NCBI RefSeq assembly: GCF_021026315.1
Contig: NZ_JAJNCX010000002.1
Location: 248,001 to 312,000 of the forward strand
Reading direction: 5' to 3'
Length of the DNA stretch: 64,000 bases
DNA from: Rhizobium sp. C4
GTDB taxonomy: Bacteria > Pseudomonadota > Alphaproteobacteria > Rhizobiales > Rhizobiaceae
This document shows, piece after piece, positions 61,016 through 64,000 of the stretch; position 1 is the first letter of the stretch; every line of letters begins with the position of its first letter. Both the position numbers and the translations under genes were made by a program. The notes under the pieces are model-generated. The model made no database searches. It was given only the letters and a program-made list of their open reading frames with translations, and was not told where the DNA came from.

Positions 61016-61990
61016 TCAGTTTGCGCCGCGGATACCCGGATAGGTCTTGCTGACGGCCAGGATCGCATCGACATTCGAGGCGTCGATCATGAAGGGACCC
61101 GTGTTGACTTCCGTCACCGGTGCCACCTTGTACTTGTTGTACTGCGCGGCGATCTGCAGGCCGTAATAGCCCTGCAGGAAGGGCTGCTGGTCGAGTGCGA
61201 AGAGCAGCGTGCCGGCCTTGACGGCTTCCAGTGCCGGTGTCGACAGGTCCGTCGTGCCGACGGTGATCTTGCGGCCGGTCTGCTTGACGGCGGCAATGGC
61301 GTTCATGGCGACGCTCGGGCCGAGGGTGAAGACACCGTCGATGGTCTTGTCGGAAAGAAGAGCGCCGCCGATGGCCTGCTGGAGCTTCTGGTCGTTGGTC
61401 GTGTCCTCATAGGGCACGGTGATCATCTTGGCCTTGCCGCCGGCGGCGGTGACGGCATCGATATAGCCCTTGCAGCGCTGTTCCAGAACCGGATTGGCGG
61501 CAACGTGGTCGACGCAGATGCCGTTCTTTACGCCGGCCTTGGCCTGTGCCTCGCCGCCCGCCTTGCCCATCAGCGTCGGATCTTCGCCGACAAAGCCGAT
61601 GGCGCCGAGTTCCTTCCACTTGGTGCGGCCGGAATTGAAGACGACCGTCGGAATGCCGGCGGCCACGGCCTTCTTGATCAGCGGCTCGACGCTGTCGGGG
61701 AAGAAGTCACCGATGACGAGCGCCTGCGGCTTGCGGGCAATGGCCGCCTCGCCAAGACGGGTATAGAGCGCCACGATGTCGTTGAAGTCCGGCGTGGTCG
61801 AATACTGATACTTGACGCCGAGTTCCTTGGCGGCCGCATCGGAGCCTGCCTTCATGGCGCCGAAGAAGGGATCGGTGAGCGGGCCGGACAGGAAGATGAT
61901 GTTGTCATCGGCAGCGGCCGGGGCGACAGCGGCCCCCATCGCGCCGATGGCGAATACGGCAGACATCAGCAGTTTGCTAAGCGTTTTCAT
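61016..61990 (-). CDS. sugar ABC transporter substrate-binding protein, RbsB type
   Basis: The protein has 324 residues with GGAGGAAACAC before the ATG. Signal peptide MKTLSKLLMSAVFAIGAMGA followed by AVAPAAA. The Peripla_BP_4 fold begins DNIIFLSGPLTDPFFGAMKA, with IPTVVFNSGR and FTLGPSVAMNAIAAVKQTGR. It precedes the permease and ATPase genes. It binds a sugar or sugar-like compound. Confidence 0.94.
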   Translation of the reverse strand: MKTLSKLLMSAVFAIGAMGAAVAPAAADDNIIFLSGPLTDPFFGAMKAGSDAAAKELGVKYQYSTTPDFNDIVALYTRLGEAAIARKPQALVIGDFFPDSVEPLIKKAVAAGIPTVVFNSGRTKWKELGAIGFVGEDPTLMGKAGGEAQAKAGVKNGICVDHVAANPVLEQRCKGYIDAVTAAGGKAKMITVPYEDTTNDQKLQQAIGGALLSDKTIDGVFTLGPSVAMNAIAAVKQTGRKITVGTTDLSTPALEAVKAGTLLFALDQQPFLQGYYGLQIAAQYNKYKVAPVTEVNTGPFMIDASNVDAILAVSKTYPGIRGAN

Positions 61991-62023
61991 GTGTTTCCTC
62001 CACTTTGAAAAATTGGTTCTGGC

Positions 62024-63181
62024 TCAGAGCGCTTCGCGCAGGGCTGCGAGAAGCCGCCACAGGCGTGTATGCGGGCTCGGCTCATGATTGAGGCGATTGC
62101 CGACATAGGCAAAGGCGATACCCGATTCCGGATCGGCAAATGCCAGCGAACCGCCACGGCCATTATGGCCGAAGGAGTTCAGCGACAGCATGGGATCACG
62201 CGGGCAGGGAAGCATGAAGCCGGCCCCGAAACGGGTCGGCTGTTCGGTCAGAACGAGGTCGTCTCCGAACACGCATTCGCGCCGGAAGTCGTTGACCGTC
62301 TCCGCCGAGATCTGCCGCAGTGGCCCATCAATGGCGGTCGAATAAAGGGCCGCGAGGCTTATAGCCGAACCGATGCCATTCGCGCCGGGCAGTTCCATTG
62401 CCCAGACGGCCGGGTCGTTGAAAATTTCAGTATCGATCGGCGGATTGGCAAACGCGCCATGTGTCAACGAGCGCGGGTTCATCGCCGCATCTGCCAGCGC
62501 GCGGCCCAATGCGGGATTGGCCGGGGCATCGAACAGACGTTGAACCCTGTCATGGAGATGTGGGGGCAGGCCGATGAACAGGTCCAGCCCCATCGGTTGC
62601 GCGAACACGTCCTGTAGATAGGTTCCAACCGACTTGCCCGAGATGCGGCGCACCAGTTCACCGGCGAGAAAGCCGAATGTAAGCGCGTGATAGCCATGCG
62701 CTGTGCCCGGCGTCCAATAGGGGCGTTGGGCTGCCAGAAGAGACGTGACGCGGTCCCAATTGGAGAGGTCGGCCATGGTGACCGGTTCGGCAATGGAGCA
62801 AAGGCCCGCCTGATGCGAGAGCATCTGGCGAACGGTGACGGCATCCTTGCCGGCCTCGCCGAAGTCCGGCCAATAGCGGGTGACCAGCGCGTCAAGCTCG
62901 AGCTTGCCCTGCGTGGCAAGATGCATGAGGCAGAAGGTGGTGACCCCCTTTGTCACGGAATAGAAAAGCTGCAGGGCGTCATGCGGGTAGGGCGCGCCCT
63001 TCGCAGTCTCGCCGCCGGTCAGATCGACAACGCATCGGCCGTGCTGAAACACGGCGACGGAGGCTCCGAGATCGTCGCCGACCGCCAGATTTGTGGCAAA
63101 CGCGTCCCGCACACGTGCAAAAACCGGATCCACGGATCCATGGACGTTCGCCACCAAGGCTGCCGGAGCCCGTTCATTCAT
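62024..63181 (-). CDS. serine hydrolase of the class C beta-lactamase/esterase fold
   Basis: The protein has 385 residues with GGGAGGA before the ATG. Ser75xxxLys78 (LFYSVTKG) is the catalytic pair, the Tyr motif probably lies in HGYHALTFG, and HNGRGG replaces the KTG box. No signal peptide, so cytoplasmic, which argues for an esterase (EstB-like) rather than antibiotic resistance. It is the first gene of the sugar ABC operon, 33 bp before the binding-protein gene, so it may cleave an ester or amide of the imported compound. Confidence 0.9.
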   Translation of the reverse strand: MNERAPAALVANVHGSVDPVFARVRDAFATNLAVGDDLGASVAVFQHGRCVVDLTGGETAKGAPYPHDALQLFYSVTKGVTTFCLMHLATQGKLELDALVTRYWPDFGEAGKDAVTVRQMLSHQAGLCSIAEPVTMADLSNWDRVTSLLAAQRPYWTPGTAHGYHALTFGFLAGELVRRISGKSVGTYLQDVFAQPMGLDLFIGLPPHLHDRVQRLFDAPANPALGRALADAAMNPRSLTHGAFANPPIDTEIFNDPAVWAMELPGANGIGSAISLAALYSTAIDGPLRQISAETVNDFRRECVFGDDLVLTEQPTRFGAGFMLPCPRDPMLSLNSFGHNGRGGSLAFADPESGIAFAYVGNRLNHEPSPHTRLWRLLAALREAL

Positions 63182-63264
63182 GCTGATAATCCTCCCGGAA
63201 CGCCATCGCGATCATGATCGACGATTTTGTTCAATTTCCTCGATTTTGAGGCTATCGAAGCTTT

Positions 63265-63284
63265 ATTTTGTTCGTCAACAAAAT
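63265..63284. promoter_or_regulatory. inverted repeat, probable ROK operator
   Basis: ATTTTGTT-CGTC-AACAAAAT has perfect 8-bp arms. The left half ATTTTGTTC recurs at 63224-63232, 41 bp away. Both lie in the 188-bp region between the serine hydrolase operon and the ROK gene. A+T-rich inverted repeats of this kind are bound by NagC/Mlc-type ROK repressors. Confidence 0.6.
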
Positions 63285-63369
63285 TAAATTGCATTCGAGC
63301 CGTTCCCGGAATTGGCGGCAATCGCCTTCCAAATGATTGAAGCTGAAAGCCTTTCAGCGAGAGAGCACC

Positions 63370-64000
63370 ATGCAGCCATCCTATCGCAGCAGGAATATCA
63401 GGCACGAGATCATCACGCTGCTTCAGCAGTCGGGACCGCTCAGCCGCGCCGATCTGGCGCGCCGGATTGGCATCGCCCGCTCAACGATCACGGGCGCGGT
63501 GGGCGCCCTGATCGATGAGGGGCTGGTCGAAGAGATGGAGACGGTTCCTGTCGCCGGGCGCGGCCGGCCGGCCACCACGATCGCGCTGGCGCAAGGGGCC
63601 GGGGCTGCCGTCGGCATCGATTTCGGCTTTCGGCATGTGCGCGGGGTCGTCGCCGACCTGCAGCACAATATCCTTGCCATCGAGGAGCGGGAACTCGGGG
63701 CCGACTATGAATTCGACGCCGGTATCGAGGCCGCCTTTGACATTATCGACCGTCTCTCTCAGCGCGCCAACATGTCGACGGAGCGCCTGCTGGGTGTCGG
63801 CATCGGGCTTCCTTGTCCGACCAGCAATGAGGGCGTGACGACGCGCTCCGCGATGATCCCCAAATGGAGCGGCCGCAATGTGCTGCAACTCTTCTCCGAG
63901 CGCCTGCCGATGCCCTTCGTCGTGGAAAACGAGTCGCGACTGGCCGCGCGCGGCGAATCCGTCTGGGGGGCGGCCAAGGGCGTCGAGAATTTCATCTATC
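63370..64000 (+). CDS. ROK family transcriptional regulator, N-terminal part (cut by window edge)
   Basis: The ATG at 63370 gives 210 residues before the window ends. The winged helix is clear (RNIRHEIITLLQQSGPLSRA, then DLARRIGIARSTITGAVGAL). The ROK domain follows: AAVGIDFGFRHVRGVVADLQ, GVGIGLPCPTSNEG and PFVVENESRLAARGESVWGA. It is divergent from the sugar ABC operon and likely represses it through the palindrome at 63265. The C-terminal half is outside the window. Confidence 0.93.
   Translation, partial: MQPSYRSRNIRHEIITLLQQSGPLSRADLARRIGIARSTITGAVGALIDEGLVEEMETVPVAGRGRPATTIALAQGAGAAVGIDFGFRHVRGVVADLQHNILAIEERELGADYEFDAGIEAAFDIIDRLSQRANMSTERLLGVGIGLPCPTSNEGVTTRSAMIPKWSGRNVLQLFSERLPMPFVVENESRLAARGESVWGAAKGVENFIY

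Noticed and set aside
62024-63181. Antibiotic-resistance beta-lactamase
   Set aside because: No signal peptide, HNG instead of a KTG box, and a place in a sugar-transport operon; an esterase or amidase is more likely.
1-64000. tRNA, rRNA, riboswitch or CRISPR array
   Set aside because: No cloverleaf, rRNA, known riboswitch core or regularly spaced repeat was seen while reading both strands; faint riboswitch-like elements could be missed without covariance models.

Overview
The window reads as chromosome or megaplasmid DNA of an alphaproteobacterium, most likely Hyphomicrobiales (rhizobia/Agrobacterium-like). The evidence is high G+C coding sequence, dense ABC-transporter operons with dedicated IclR/ROK/GntR/AraC regulators, IalB and SapC family proteins, rhizobial-style autotransporters and an FNR/FixK-type box in front of cydA. 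No rRNA, tRNA or CRISPR was seen. The window opens inside a crotonase gene and closes inside a ROK regulator gene.

Layout. (1) 1-10754: a coenzyme-A catabolic cluster with an IclR regulator, three crotonases, a PimC/PimD-like pair of acyl-CoA dehydrogenases, a 2,4-dienoyl-CoA-reductase-like SDR, its own ETF (etfBA), an alpha/beta hydrolase and two more SDRs. It should oxidise an unsaturated, cyclic or dicarboxylic acyl-CoA. (2) 10975-21793: apbE, a PepSY/flavodoxin/ferredoxin-reductase fusion, a DUF2271 protein and an NsrR-like Rrf2 repressor on the minus strand, facing cydDC-cydABX (bd oxidase and its assembly exporter) on the plus strand. A shared palindrome lies upstream of rrf2 and upstream of cydA, next to an FNR/FixK box. 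(3) 21891-28126: a ROK regulator divergent from a PotABCD-type transporter plus glycerophosphodiester phosphodiesterase. (4) 28550-39137: a ureidoglycine aminohydrolase-type bicupin, an AraC regulator, and an eight-gene operon (aldehyde dehydrogenase, Liv-type ABC transporter, coniferyl-alcohol-dehydrogenase-like SDR, second aldehyde dehydrogenase) that looks built for uptake and oxidation of an aromatic alcohol or aldehyde.

(5) 39370-50837, all minus strand: a surface locus. Six genes with start/stop overlaps (small membrane protein, unknown, EAL domain protein, unknown, 49-residue protein, Fis-type regulator) are followed by two large paralogous autotransporters and by SapC- and IalB-family genes. 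Two palindromes 105 bp apart sit in the promoter region. This is the best candidate in the window for an undescribed system: a c-di-GMP-linked control module attached to surface adhesins. (6) 51040-53003: a lower-G+C patch with two paralogous serine recombinases, a possible decayed IS3-type transposase between them and a perfect 28-bp palindrome after the second. (7) 53066-59028: an NMT1/SsuABC-type transporter operon with an internal GntR regulator, divergent from a fumarylacetoacetate-hydrolase-family enzyme and a metal-dependent cyclase. A perfect GntR-type operator lies between them. (8) 59176-64000: a ribose-type sugar ABC operon led by a beta-lactamase-fold serine hydrolase, divergent from a ROK repressor.

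All calls come from reading translated sequence and motifs. No database search was run, so family names are firm where catalytic motifs are cited, while substrates are inferences.
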